A stretch of 35,423 bases of DNA from Phoronis australis (Eukaryota > Phoronida > Phoronidae). The notes beneath the pieces are model-generated. The model made no database searches. It saw only the letters and a program-made list of their open reading frames with translations, and was not told the DNA's origin. Below, one piece after another: positions 21,133-31,410 of this stretch. The DNA is taken from contig NMRA01000049.1 of the NCBI GenBank assembly GCA_002633005.1, positions 213,924 through 249,346 of the forward strand, read 5' to 3'. Positions within the stretch are counted from its first letter, which is position 1, and each line of letters starts with the position of its first letter. The translations under genes were made by a program, and so were the position numbers.

Positions 21133-21239
21133 CTAGAAACAAACAAAAGAATAGACTTGTTTATTACCACCCAAATCAACACCAAGTATTTATTATTAAA
21201 ACAACATTAAGGAGAAACAGCGGTGGATGTAAAAACACA

Positions 21240-21390
21240 CAGCAGTCAGTCATTTGTCACCAGTTTCATAGGAACACATCTCTATATTTCATGAAGATCC
21301 TGCCAAGGGTCAGGAGATAAAGCAGTGGATGCCTGACACCAGCCAGACAGAGATGATAGCAATAGGCAACCACATAATTATGTACACATG
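21240..21390 (+). repeat. Single diverged unit of the GGAACACA/TTTCATGAAGATCC repeat family
   Basis: It contains CATAGGAACACATCTCTATATTTCATGAAGATCC with the spacing seen in the arrays at 10 and 14 kb, followed by a degenerate tail with CCACATAATTATGTACACATG. Confidence 0.5.
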
Positions 21391-21394
21391 GGCA

Positions 21395-22780
21395 GCTGCA
21401 AGTCACCTCAGTTGTGCCCAAGTTTTAAGACTTGCAGCACCTCATGGCTCTCAATTTTTCTACCTCGCCAAGATCATGCCCAATCTCTTTACAGAAGGGA
21501 AGTTTTGACAGAGAACTTAGAAGAAGCATCAAGAGAGGGATTTGAACATGCAACTTCACAGAAATGTACAAATTGTTACTAACACCAACTACTCTACGTC
21601 AGTCTGCTTTTAGCTTAGCTCATGTGAAGTCCCACTTGATTATTGAGATCAACCCAGAGTCATAACAAGGTAAAAAGTTGGAGGTCACATTACAGTAAAC
21701 TGGGCACATTTCAATTTACAGGTCAAACGCATAACAATGTCACCAAACTTTTCAGCTCAGACAACAAGCCCTTCCCATTTCAAAACAATGTGAGCAATAT
21801 AGCAATTGTTAGGAAGATCTAGACATAAGGCAAGTCTATTCCTGGACCACGCCTTTGCGTCATTAGCACATAAAAAAGGCCCAAGTACATTGCAGCAGTG
21901 CGCCTACTGGGCGCATCTTCTGAAACACATCAGTCTTCCAAAAATGCAAGATTTTAGTCAACTTACAGCCAGTGGCAAGAGGAATTACGTGGAATTTTCG
22001 AAAAAGGTAGCCTAGCAGCACACCTTTTATCACCAGGTGCGTCCAAAGGGCACGGGTTCAAACCTGGTCAGGAAAATCCTTGATAAGGTCTTCCAGGTAA
22101 AATTTAAATACTTCAACCTTGAGACTAAACATACTTGACCGTGTAAGTGTCGCTGTTGACCTTTACTTCTTTCCAAAGTCAAACTTGACAACAGCCGAAC
22201 TTCATAGAGTTGCATTGCAGTGGAATTCATTGATAAGACAGCAAACAGGGAAGGGTTCAATGCGCAACTTGTGTCAAACATGCACAAAATGTTCTAAGAG
22301 CAGTTACATATTCACAGCCAATGCCTCCTGAATATATGGGTTGACATATTTTTTTATAACATCGGTATAGTTGCTGCATAACAACTTCATTTTTAAAATC
22401 ATGTTCCAGTGAGCACAATCAACCATGTAATGTCTAAATGCTGGTTTAATTTGTATGAAGCTCAATAAAATACATTTAACTTTTCTGTTTTCGTAAATTA
22501 AAGTTGTGAGATAAATTTTCCTGCAAATATCAATATTAGGTAGGACAAGCAGAAGAGCACCCAGTTGTGAAGTTAATACCCAAACGCAAAAGACAAAGGA
22601 AAAACAGGGCTCCATGTCTAGCATGCCAATTTTTTTGATCAGGAATGTCTCGCATGCTCAGTGACAACCAATTTCCATTCTCACATTCCCCCTGTCGACA
22701 TGGAAATTTCACAAGGTCGTCAAATGAAATCTGAGGTCACATTGACTTTAACCTCCAGATCCTCAAATCTGAGATCGCAT
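21395..22780. other. No gene recognised (upstream of the MPC1 exons)
   Basis: Short open frames here lack protein signatures. If the missing MPC1 first exon lies upstream, this is intronic. A B-box-like word (GGTTCAAACC, 22055-22064) with an A-box-like TAGCCTAGCAG (22008-22018) hints at an old tRNA-derived SINE, but no cloverleaf forms. Confidence 0.35.
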
Positions 22781-22788
22781 CTGAACAA

Positions 22789-22868
22789 CTCCAGGTAGCA
22801 TTGACAACCTCCAGGTCACATTGGCAACTTCCAGGTAGCACTGGCAATCTTCAGGCAGCACTAGCAAC
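22789..22868 (+). repeat. 20-bp tandem repeat, four copies
   Basis: Four consecutive 20-bp units follow the consensus CTCCAGGTAGCATTGGCAAC. More diverged units flank them on both sides (about 22735-22920). Confidence 0.8.
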
Positions 22869-24265
22869 AACATCTAGGTGCCCAAACCTGAGGTCACATT
22901 GGCAACCTTCAGTGGCCGGTTGCATGAAATAGTCCCAAACAGGGACTCATTCAAGGTCCCAAAGTCTTTTTGCATATTTGTGTCTTTATGGACTCACAGA
23001 TGCAATATTTTTCTATCATTTCATCTTTAGTATGAGCTCCTCTTTTTAGGGACCTTTAAACAAAAACTGAACCCAAGAGTTCATTGAAAATAAATAGGGA
23101 CTTAAGTCTTTAAGTTGGGGGTGTTGCATGATAATATTGGCAATTTAACAAGAGTTCACTTTCGATTTGTATCAAGATCAAAAGATAACTTAATAATGAA
23201 ACTAAAACAATACAAGAAATGGCAATCGATGTTTTCACAAGTCCAAAAATACGCATTAGATTTAGGGAACTTAGTTGAGTTCCTAATTGGGACTGTTTCA
23301 TCGCACACCAGGCTTCCGATTGGCAACAACGCATCTTGAGTGACAACAGCCCCTGGCAAGCTATAGATATTTTGTCTCAGAAGGATCCCAAATACAAATA
23401 TCAATCATTAATGGAACAAATAAAAACTCTGCATCACTCGCCGAGACAACCACCAATTCGACTGCATCAGATAACCTTTTGGGTGCAAATGTGCCATGAG
23501 TGAATGAAAGAACTCCCGTCATTTGAAGATTCCAATGCGTACGAGGATGAAGAACCAGGCCTTCATGCAGCGTAGGTCTTGGACGCCCTAGCACTAATGT
23601 AGACGCCCTGGCAAGGACGCCCAATGTATCATTTGGACGCCCTGTCAATCAGAATTTCTCCAGTTTGGACACCCACATTGAAAGATTACTAAGACTCCCA
23701 GTTAATCAAAGTGGGAAAGAAATATACAAAGTATTTAAATGCTGTGGTATTCAAACTATTTAGTAGACCTGTCAATCATTAACACCTGGTTGGTTGCCAG
23801 AGTGTCTACTTTCAATAGACTCACATGCCACTGCCATTCTGTACTTTATATAGGGACATGGACCTTGCTTAACTCCAAACTGGTGTTTCAGAGCTGTAAT
23901 TTCATGTACTTCATCTTTTTTAAAAGTACCAAAAGCAAAATAAATGTCATTATTTTAATAATATGATGTGCCGCAAGAATATCCCCATTTAAAATGTTTG
24001 AGTTTTCGCCTGTTTCATGCTTTTCTATGTGCGTCTAAAATGGAGCAGCAGTGACACCTGTTGTCAAAATATAAACCACACATCATCTGTGCATTTTTTT
24101 TGTTGGTAACTGCAGCTTTGATGACTCATTGTACAGAATATAAAGCTAGTGCAGTTGATATAATAAACTTTATAACAGAATTTGACTTGAGATGACCAAA
24201 AAACAGTGCACTCATCGTTCAACCAATATCTGTAATATCTGTAATACCCGTTTGGTAAGCTATTT

Positions 24266-24421
24266 GGCTGTTTTCGTAAATTTAAACATAAAAGTCTTGA
24301 TCAACAGTTTTTTAGTTAGGGTTAAAAAAGCCCAATACAAGGGAGCTGTTTTTGTAAACTTAGGTGTAAAAGCCTTGTTCAACGCATTTTTTAATTGTAA
24401 AAAACCTCACTGTGTGTGTTG
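24266..24421 (+). repeat. Two-copy 78-bp direct repeat, in frame
   Basis: A diverged duplication with period 78 bp (GGCTGTTTTCGTAAATTTAA against AGCTGTTTTTGTAAACTTAG). Both copies stay open in one frame and read AVFVNLNIKVLINSF and AVFVNLGVKALFNAF, inside a short frame at 24192-24434. It may be a fragment of a larger repeat. No protein family is recognised. Confidence 0.55.
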
Positions 24422-24430
24422 GGGAGGGGG

Positions 24431-24475
24431 GTAATGCCGCGTTGGAATCATGNGTAATGCGGCGTTGGAATCATG
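24431..24475 (+). repeat. 22-bp word duplicated across an N
   Basis: The same 22 bases, with one difference, lie on both sides of the N at 24453. This looks like an assembly join with unmerged overlap. Confidence 0.8.
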
Positions 24476-25299
24476 GACACCCTGGAATATTGGGAACCCC
24501 ATTTTGGACACCCTATGTTTGAAATCCTAGATGAAGCCCTGTGAAGAACCCATACTCCACCAACAGCAGTTCTACGCACTTTGTGCGATACCCAATCAGA
24601 GTTCTACAGTACGCCACTCTACTGTCGTCTGACACTACTATACCCCTTCTGGCATTTTTTCAATGACTGAGAACTTTTCATCCACACCTTAAGATGTCAC
24701 ACAATTATTTATAATCACGCAACTGTTACTTTTGTGAAAGATGCAAGTTCTCAAGTATGCTTAGAACACAACTCCCCTCTTTTGACATTTTGAACTGATA
24801 CAGAGTGAAGCAAATGACCATTGTAAAGACATTAATTTGTGAACCAGCTGTGACAGGTCAGGTCAATGACTGGCAAACTAATTTGTTCAATGTGTTGAGC
24901 TCAATAAGTATATTAAAACTGTCTGGGGGTCACACTTTCCACAGATAAATTCACAGCACTCTCACTTAGATTTAAATTGATCACCAGTACAAGAAATATC
25001 CAGGGATAGTTTTGTTCACAAATGGTATAATTAGACAGCAGAAAGCACCGTTTTGAAAGCACTGATTAAATAGAGCTAGGAATGAGTTCCTAAAACTGAG
25101 AAAGAAATTCACGCCATATAATTATAAAAGTACAATTTTGAAAATTTGAAAAGTTCATGTCCACAGCTTAAAACGTGAACATAGTGGTCAAAATTTGAGC
25201 AAAGGGCTCAAAGTTTGGGCACAGCCGTGAACAGTGAACAAACTAAAGACCCACCACTTTCAAGACTTTATGTTCAATACATATTTGCCTCAAGCATGA

Positions 25300-25960
25300 C
25301 GTATGGAACCATAGATTACAGACAACAGATTCGCAACTCCCGACATTTTCTTCCGTGCTTTCCAAGAGGCGGTGCCACTCTCCTCAATTATCTGGTTCGT
25401 TTTCCGGTGAGTGTATTGTGACGGGAAATTCTCGCATCTATTTTACTGTCCAGAACAACGAAAGCAAAATAATAACTTCGACATTGAAACTCTGTTCAAA
25501 ATCTTAAAACAAAAGAACTGTTGGTATCATGAGTACTTTTAGCAATGCTACTACCACCCGACCACACAACAGCCGACCAAGATTAGCAGACGACGTACTT
25601 GCCGGAAATAACACCAGATAACTGGGTCAGGTGTCGCTAGTGAATAATGACGTAGCGTTATGCGGAAGAGCACAGATTTCATCCATTGAAAGTATACGGA
25701 GTTGGTGGTCCATGTACCAAAGTCTATGGTGGAACGTATAGTACAAATTACTACTTTCTCTTCATGTTATCTAATTCATTTAACAGTAAAAATGACCGCT
25801 AATAACTATTAGGACAGCACACTTATAACTACAGAACGACTTCGCCAGCTCACTAATTTTCCACACGATTCCCCTTCATTCTCGGTCATGAGTAGACTGA
25901 CGGCGAATTTGGCTTGTTCCCAGTCATGTCTGGGTCATTTTGTATGAATACTTTTTACTA
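25300..25960 (-). promoter_or_regulatory. CpG-richer stretch, possible promoter or 5' end of MPC1
   Basis: On the minus strand an ATG near 25347, preceded by GGAAGAAA, opens MSGVANLLS before a weak donor-like GTAATC. MPC1 proteins begin with a short basic N-terminus, so this could be the missing first exon, but the residues do not show it and no linking exon was found. On the same strand a good donor (GGCAAGTACGTC) near 25598 follows sequence richer in CpG. This assignment is speculative. Confidence 0.2.
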
Positions 25961-26402
25961 CTACCGTATCACGACACGCAATACCGGATCACTTTGTATG
26001 AATGCTTTTGACTAGTCGTCTGTACATTGGAAAAACATAAAAAGTTGATTACTGGGTTGGTTTGACTGCTTCACATCAAAAACTTATTCAACAATGGTAA
26101 TGTAGGGTATGATGTCATTGCAGATATCATACCCGCTCTGTGCATTACATTTCAAATTATGGGGGTCTTTACATATTCAGTGTACACAGTGAACGATGGT
26201 GTGTTGAAATGTAACTTACCGTGCTGTATGTGAATTAAAATCCCCGATGGAAGCAGGCACATGAAAAGACAAAGACAAAACATTACAATTTATAAACAGA
26301 AATCATAAGCCCTTAATGAAATTTTTACAGAGTGTCCAAATATACCATATTTTTTAAAACAGAATTAGATGCATGAAATTCACAACAATTTCGAGATTTG
26401 TC

Positions 26403-26552
26403 CAGTGGCGGATTAAGGGGGGGAGGGGAAGGGGAGCCATGCCCCCCTAAATTTTCCATTTGGTAGTTCGGGGGTGCAAATGTCCGATGGGCAAAATCCT
26501 GGCTAATACTCTGCTCTGGCTGCCCCCACTCAAAATCCTGGATTCACCCGTG
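26403..26552. mobile_element. 150-bp hAT-like MITE (CAGTGGCGGAT ends)
   Basis: The left end CAGTGGCGGATTAAGG and right end CCTGGATTCACCCGTG are inverted repeats with several mismatches. Inside them are the G-rich/C-rich subterminal blocks typical of the widespread CAGTGGCGGATCCAGG hAT-type family. TTGTC adjoins both ends, compatible with a mutated target-site duplication. It has no coding capacity. Confidence 0.6.
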
Positions 26553-28053
26553 TTGTCTAACAATAAATAAGATAAAAGCTGACTAGTTTAGGACACACTA
26601 TGACTGACAGCGGAAATTTTATACTCTCTGCTTTTCATATAAAGCACATTGCAGCAACATAGTAATTTACCATGTTCAATTTTTCTATTCCACCACACAA
26701 TTTTGAAATCTTCTAGGCACTTAAAACAATGTAAGAAGACCTTGAAAAATGAGAAAAGGGTAATTTTGGCAATTATTTTTGTCCGACTTAGGTGAGATTG
26801 TCAGTGTTCGACCGTCAGTGACATCTGGCAGACGTCGCCAATGCTTGAGCAATGGCTGCCTGATGCCTGGTTAAGGTATGTCTTCCCATTATTACAAAAG
26901 GGCATTGGACCAGCAACTGGGTTATAAATATCTAATAAAACCCAGATCACAGTCACACGCCGGGTGAACTGCTCAGCCAATCCTGTTACGAGATTTTTTG
27001 TCAGATCAGGATTAGTAGTCATGTATAAAAGATGTGAACTTGGATGCATATCATGCAAAGCGCTACAAAAAATTAGCAAAAGACAGTGTACAAAGAAAGA
27101 GACAATGACATCAACCAAATATCTGATATCAGCTGGCAATCTGTAGACCAATATCAATATCCACATTTCCCTCTTACAAAAACACAGGGTCATACTTGCA
27201 ATAAAGGTGAGCACAATACATTCTTAGCAATGACCAAACTAAAGACCATTGATAAAACCCGGATCCAGTTTTACATGAACGCAGTGTTTCTTGTCATATT
27301 GAACACACGTCTTCACTTCCGTTAGTGGATAACACATGCATTCATTACCTTGAATGATATATAATTATTTAGATTAAAAATTCTCCAGGCGCTCATTATC
27401 AAATTTGAATCCTTAACTATCAAATGTCAAGATACTCCCTTCATTGGTGAATAGACTGCCACAGCACAATACACATTATGAATCATCACACAAAGAAACA
27501 TTGAAAACATCTGGTCTCAGGTGTCAATATCACTAGTGTTCAGAACCCTCGTTCATCCGAGGGGAAAGGTGCCTGTGCCTTCTGAGAGGGGAATTTTTTC
27601 AGGTGACGGGGAATTCTACCTCCTGATCACCATCAAGAACACACCTCCATCCTGCTGCATGTTCTCATAAGCTCTGCCTCAAGTAGCCAAAGCTAACGTT
27701 TTGTGCTCTTTAAAGTTATCACCTGTGTGGGTACGTAACAAATGATTCGAACATCGAGAAGAAACTTTCAATCACTTGAGAGTAATTTTTGGGCCTCATG
27801 AGGGGGATTTCGTGTGATTTTCAACGTTTTTCAGAGGGAAATACGGATGATATTCAGCCCCAAAATCAAGGGGTAATGACGACCCTGGGTTGAATCTCCT
27901 GAAGCATCATATGATTATCCACCAGTATCTCAGTATCAAAACACAGTGAACACAACTTCTTGTAGGTATTTGTAGCTGTCTTCATTTACATGCATGCCAT
28001 TCCCAGATGGTTCCATACAGAGTGTACAGTTTGAGCAATTGGGAAGACCAGGC

Positions 28054-28069
28054 CATAACCATGGTTATG
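28054..28069. repeat. Perfect 16-bp palindrome
   Basis: CATAACCATGGTTATG is its own reverse complement. It could bind a dimeric factor or be chance. Confidence 0.4.
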
Positions 28070-28983
28070 CTGATGAGTCTGCATTACAGATTATACACAC
28101 ATAGTGATTAAGTATGCATAATGTCTCCTGGACGATGCACACTACCAGTATCAGACTTATCAGGGAAATATCAGAATACTAGTAGCATTTATTTAAAGTA
28201 TTCATATTTTGTGCACAAAGAAATTTGTCCTCAATTTCATGCCTTCCACTTACAGCTTATTTTATCACTTAACCTAGAAATTAATTACAAGAACAGGCAT
28301 ATCCTTGAGCTTGATATTGGCAAAACCAACTCTTGGTGTAAGCACAACGAACACTCGGTTTTTAGTGGAGATTTCCGATGTTTAACCATACATTTAGTAG
28401 CGGAAAATCACCTATCGGCAACTGTCGGATTTTGCAGTAGGCTTATGTTAGAAGCCAGCAACCTGTGATTCTTCGGTTATAAACAACATTATTTTAGGAA
28501 ACCAAAGTTTAAATACATTTAAATACATTTAAACTGACACTAAATTATGTGGAGGGCACACAAATAACATTCGTGGGATTGTTAAAACAGACCTTCAGCA
28601 TTGGGCAGCATCCGTGAAAAACCTGAATGTGTACATCACAAAATAGCCTCCTTGAATTTGTGATTTTGGTGTTTTTGACATTTTTGACGTCAAATAACCA
28701 CTAGAAAGCAATTTGATGTGATCAAGTAGTGAAAGAAGGTATTCAAATATTTGTTCGATGCTGATTTCACATTCTAGTTCCATGCAGATTTGAGTAGAAA
28801 ATTCTGAGCAAACCGATTTTTAGAGACCAACCTTCATGTTTTATTATGTAGAGAGTGATGATAGTGGTGATCAAGAAATAGGTAAAATCAAGTGTTTGTA
28901 CTGTCTGTAGTGTAGCCAGCCAGCTAGCTATATGAAGACTATAGTCAACATATGAGCTAGAGCCTAGAGAGTAGAGGCCAGAG

Positions 28984-29016
28984 AGCCTAGACTCTAGGCT
29001 AGAGTCTAGGCTAGAG
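28984..29016. repeat. Overlapping 14-bp palindrome arms and 12-bp tandem repeat
   Basis: The arms AGCCTAGACTCTAG and CTAGAGTCTAGGCT flank a single G. Overlapping them, TCTAGGCTAGAG occurs twice in tandem (28993-29004, 29005-29016). Related CTAGAG words extend left to about 28955. The block lies about 500 bp upstream of the CSTF2 start codon. Confidence 0.7.
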
Positions 29017-29127
29017 TACGTGATTTTTTCAAACACCAGTAAATAATTCAGTTTACTCACAAAAGAGTGTAGTTTTTAACGACAAAAATTTTGTGTCGTA
29101 TTTTATCTGATCAGTTATTCACCCATA

Positions 29128-29171
29128 TTGGCGCAAAGCTGCTAATTTAGTATTTTACAACTTTGCGCCAA
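29128..29171. repeat. Perfect 11-bp hairpin upstream of CSTF2
   Basis: TTGGCGCAAAG (29128-29138) and CTTTGCGCCAA (29161-29171) are exact reverse complements around a 22-nt AT-rich loop. Each arm holds TTGGCGC, which resembles an E2F site half. A promoter role is possible but unproven. Confidence 0.55.
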
Positions 29172-29389
29172 GGTCAAGGATCTATGATTATAGCTAGACG
29201 TTGGTCGTAGTGTGTAGCAACCGTTCAGGATTCATCATTAGCGCCAAAGGTTTGAATAGTAGTCTGGAACTGGCACACTGACTGCTCTTTCGTCTGATGA
29301 TTTATAAGAATTAATAAGCTAGGTTAGACGTCTGAATGGCAAAAATTACCTGCACAAATACTTTAAAAAGTCTTTACTGAAGACGTAAT

Positions 29390-29515
29390 TCACCCCACTT
29401 CGAACAAATGCCGTTGCCATTTTCCCAGTGCACCAAGCAGAACCACCTGGCGGTAAATTCTCTCACGTAAAAATGCGAGAAAATATGAGACTTGTCGAGA
29501 AAAAAATTGTGAAAA
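29390..29515 (+). promoter_or_regulatory. CSTF2: Probable CSTF2 5' UTR / proximal promoter
   Basis: This stretch directly precedes the CSTF2 ATG. It holds GCCATTTT (29416-29423), which fits a YY1-type core often seen near housekeeping start sites. No TATA box is evident. The transcription start cannot be placed from sequence alone. Confidence 0.35.
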
Positions 29516-29573
29516 ATGGCTTCTACGGCGATCGTGCAAGAATCAAACGACAGAGCTACTCGCTCTGTGTTCG
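29516..29573 (+). CDS. CSTF2: CSTF2 first coding exon (cleavage stimulation factor 64 kDa subunit)
   Basis: The ATG sits in a good context (GAAAAATGG). The exon encodes 19 residues (MASTAIVQESNDRATRSVF) plus one base, then a strong donor, G|GTAAGAT. The RSVF at its end joins VGNIPY from the next exon to form the RNP2 strand of the RRM, exactly as in animal CstF-64. CSTF2 binds the U/GU-rich element downstream of the poly(A) site and stimulates 3'-end cleavage in the nucleus. The residues before RSVF are poorly conserved between animals, which is normal for this protein. Confidence 0.9.
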
Positions 29574-29735
29574 GTAAGATTTTATTTAAATTGATCAGAT
29601 GGCTTTGTATTTTTGCTTAGCATTTCAAATTTTGCTTCGTTGTTGTAAATATTTGTATAGAGTTTCATTGTTTGAAACTAAGAAAAGGTTGAAAAGTGTC
29701 CGGCCTGCCGCGTGTATATGACATTGACAACACAG

Positions 29736-30683
29736 GCCGCACAGTAGGCAATGACCATCGCCTCTGTTGGCCCGAAGCAGAGGCGATGTAGAGGCTATAG
29801 GCGCTCTGTACGCCGGAAGATTTTCGGCGAATTATGCCTCGCACCGACTAAACCATCAAAGTCACGTTGTTATAAATACCTTTTGCGCATAGAGGAACAC
29901 CTTAGGAGGTTGTCGATGTGTTTAAGTCCTTCCAACTCCAACAAATACTCCCGTTATGAAACTTTTTCTTCGATCAGTCCCTATTTCAGTTCCCAAAATC
30001 GTGAAATCAAAATTTTTGTACTGCGCACGCTCCAATTTTTACCGCGCTCGCTAGGTGATGTGACTTCATGACCTCAATTTTTAAATAGGCCAAAGGTGAG
30101 CCATTGCGGTCTTGTCAGTCAAATGTTCGTTTCCAAAATGCCACCACTTATACTTGTCTTTAATTGGCGTTACTTGAAACTGTTTGTATTTCAATGAATT
30201 ATTGTTTGTATTTGATAAAAATAAATGCTGTTGATATGACATTTAATAGTCTTTGTGCACATATTTGACATTTTAATGTTTAACAACACGGCAAATGCAC
30301 GGCTGGTTCCCGGCAGCACGTACGCAAAGGGCGGGAACTTCTGCTTTCAAAGTTCGCCGGTAGGATCGCAACTTCTGACCTTCGGCCTGGTTAAAAAAAA
30401 TGAAAATTTTGATTTCACGATTTTGGGAACTGAAATAAGGACTGATCGAAGAAAAAGTTTCATAACGGGAGTATTTGTTGGAGTTGGAAGGACTTAAACA
30501 CATTGACAACCTCCTAAGGTGTTCCTCTATGCGCAAAAGGTATTTATAACAACGTGACTTTGATGGTTTAGTCGGTGCGAGGCATAATTCGCCGAAAAGC
30601 TTCCGGCGTACAGAGCGCCTATAGCCTCTACATCGCCTCTGCTTCGGGCCAACAGAGGCGATGGTCATTGCCTAGCCGCACAG
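29736..30683. mobile_element. 930-bp foldback element with 272-bp TIRs and 9-bp TSD (Mutator-like)
   Basis: The element proper is 29745-30674. Its arms 29745-30016 and 30403-30674 are equal in length and nearly identical (I found two differences). They begin TAGGCAATGACCATCG and end at AAAATTTT. Immediately outside both ends lies the same 9-mer, GCCGCACAG (29736-29744 and 30675-30683), a perfect target-site duplication. Long TIRs with a 9-bp duplication are the signature of Mutator-like (MULE) elements. The 386-bp centre has no transposase, so the copy is non-autonomous. Both arms carry the same open frame (starting MTIASVGPKQ), a by-product of the inverted repeat. The near-identity implies recent insertion or gene conversion. 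Confidence 0.9.
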
Positions 30684-30914
30684 GCGTCTTCAGCTGCTGA
30701 TTGTCCCTAATACAACACAAAATACTACAAGGTATGACACTCCGGACTAGACATTTCATGGGTGCTTCACTTCAGCCGTCCATACAAAACACAAAACTCA
30801 ATAAATTTACACAAAACAGAGGTTCAACAAACCATCGTGAGAAATTGTTCTTTCTCCCATTACCATTTACGGTGTCCTGCTCAACCGAGTTTGCAAGAAA
30901 TTCACAGTCAAAAG

Positions 30915-31176
30915 ACAAAAATCTTCCCAAAAAGCCCGTCTGGAGCAACTCCCGTGTCCCACGTGAAGGTCAAGGACAATACGGAATTATCTGATCAGTT
31001 ACGGATGGTTACGAAATGGTCTGGCTAATAAGTGTGGAGCTATCGATGTCGGGGTATTCCGTGACAAATCGGTAATTGCCATTCATCGATAAGTCATCGA
31101 ATAATTCCGTACCGTCCTTGACCTTCGCGTGGGACATGGGAGTTGTTCCGGACGGGCTTTTTGGGAAGATTTTTGT
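30915..31176. mobile_element. Older palindromic element, 96-bp arms
   Basis: The arms 30915-31010 and 31081-31176 pair at roughly 80-85%, around a loop of about 70 bp. Shared words include ACAAAAATCTTCCCAAAAAG, GTCCCACG, AAGGTCAAGGAC and TACGGAATTAT. The ends are not sharply defined and no target-site duplication is evident. It lies between the young foldback element and the third arm copy. Confidence 0.8.
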
Positions 31177-31224
31177 GCATTTATGATACATTACCTCCTG
31201 GCGCGACCTGTGTAAAATTGGCCA

Positions 31225-31410
31225 GTTGCCAGTTTGGGCAATTGAACATAGGACTGTTTGAAAAAAGGTTGATTGCGGGAGTATTTGTTCGAGCTGGGAA
31301 GCAGTAAAGACATCAACGGCTTCCTGAAGTAAAATGTCTCTTATAGCAACGTGACTATGATGGTTTGATCAGCATGAGGCATAATTCTCTGAAAAGCTTC
31401 CGGATGTATC
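31225..31410 (-). mobile_element. Diverged solo arm related to the 930-bp element
   Basis: It shares ordered words with the right arm (30403-30674) in the same orientation: GCGGGAGTATTTGTTCGAG, AACGTGACTATGATGGTTT, GAGGCATAATTC and GAAAAGCTTCCGG. It is far more diverged than the two young arms are from each other, so it is an older copy or a remnant. Confidence 0.75.

Larger units (their letters stand above)
22870..25200. other. Non-coding stretch with small repeats
   Basis: At 22918-22940 the word GTGGCCGGTTGCATGAAATA resembles a DNA-transposon terminus. At 23570-23670 and again near 24475-24525, GGACGCCCT/GGACACCCT words recur. A 78-bp duplication and an N-join are listed separately. No gene is recognised. 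Confidence 0.35.
26560..29390. other. Between MPC1 and CSTF2: no gene confirmed
   Basis: A 137-codon minus-strand frame (27214-26801) includes HPSSHLLYMTTNPDLTKNL and NPVAGPMPFCNNGKTYLNQ. It is unrecognised and could be part of a repeat or an undetected exon. A 115-codon plus-strand frame at 28121-28468 is likewise unrecognised. Hairpins occur at 28054-28069, 28984-29016 and 29128-29171. Confidence 0.35.

Noticed and set aside
22008-22064. A-box and B-box words suggesting a second tRNA-derived element
   Set aside because: No acceptor stem or T-stem pairs properly around them. The evidence is too thin to call a feature.
22918-23130. GTGGCCGGTTGCATGAAATA terminus with TGTTGCATGATA about 200 bp later
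   Set aside because: The two words are in direct, not inverted, orientation and the interior is unstructured, so element boundaries could not be supported.
26801-27214. 137-codon minus-strand frame as a possible gene
   Set aside because: No recognisable domain, no convincing splice sites, and a hydrophobic AT-rich first half. Kept only as a note in the intergenic entry.
29751-30668. 106- and 131-codon frames, one on each strand, starting with the same protein sequence
   Set aside because: They are mirror images within the two arms of the foldback element. They have no known domain and arise from the inverted repeat, so they are not two genes.
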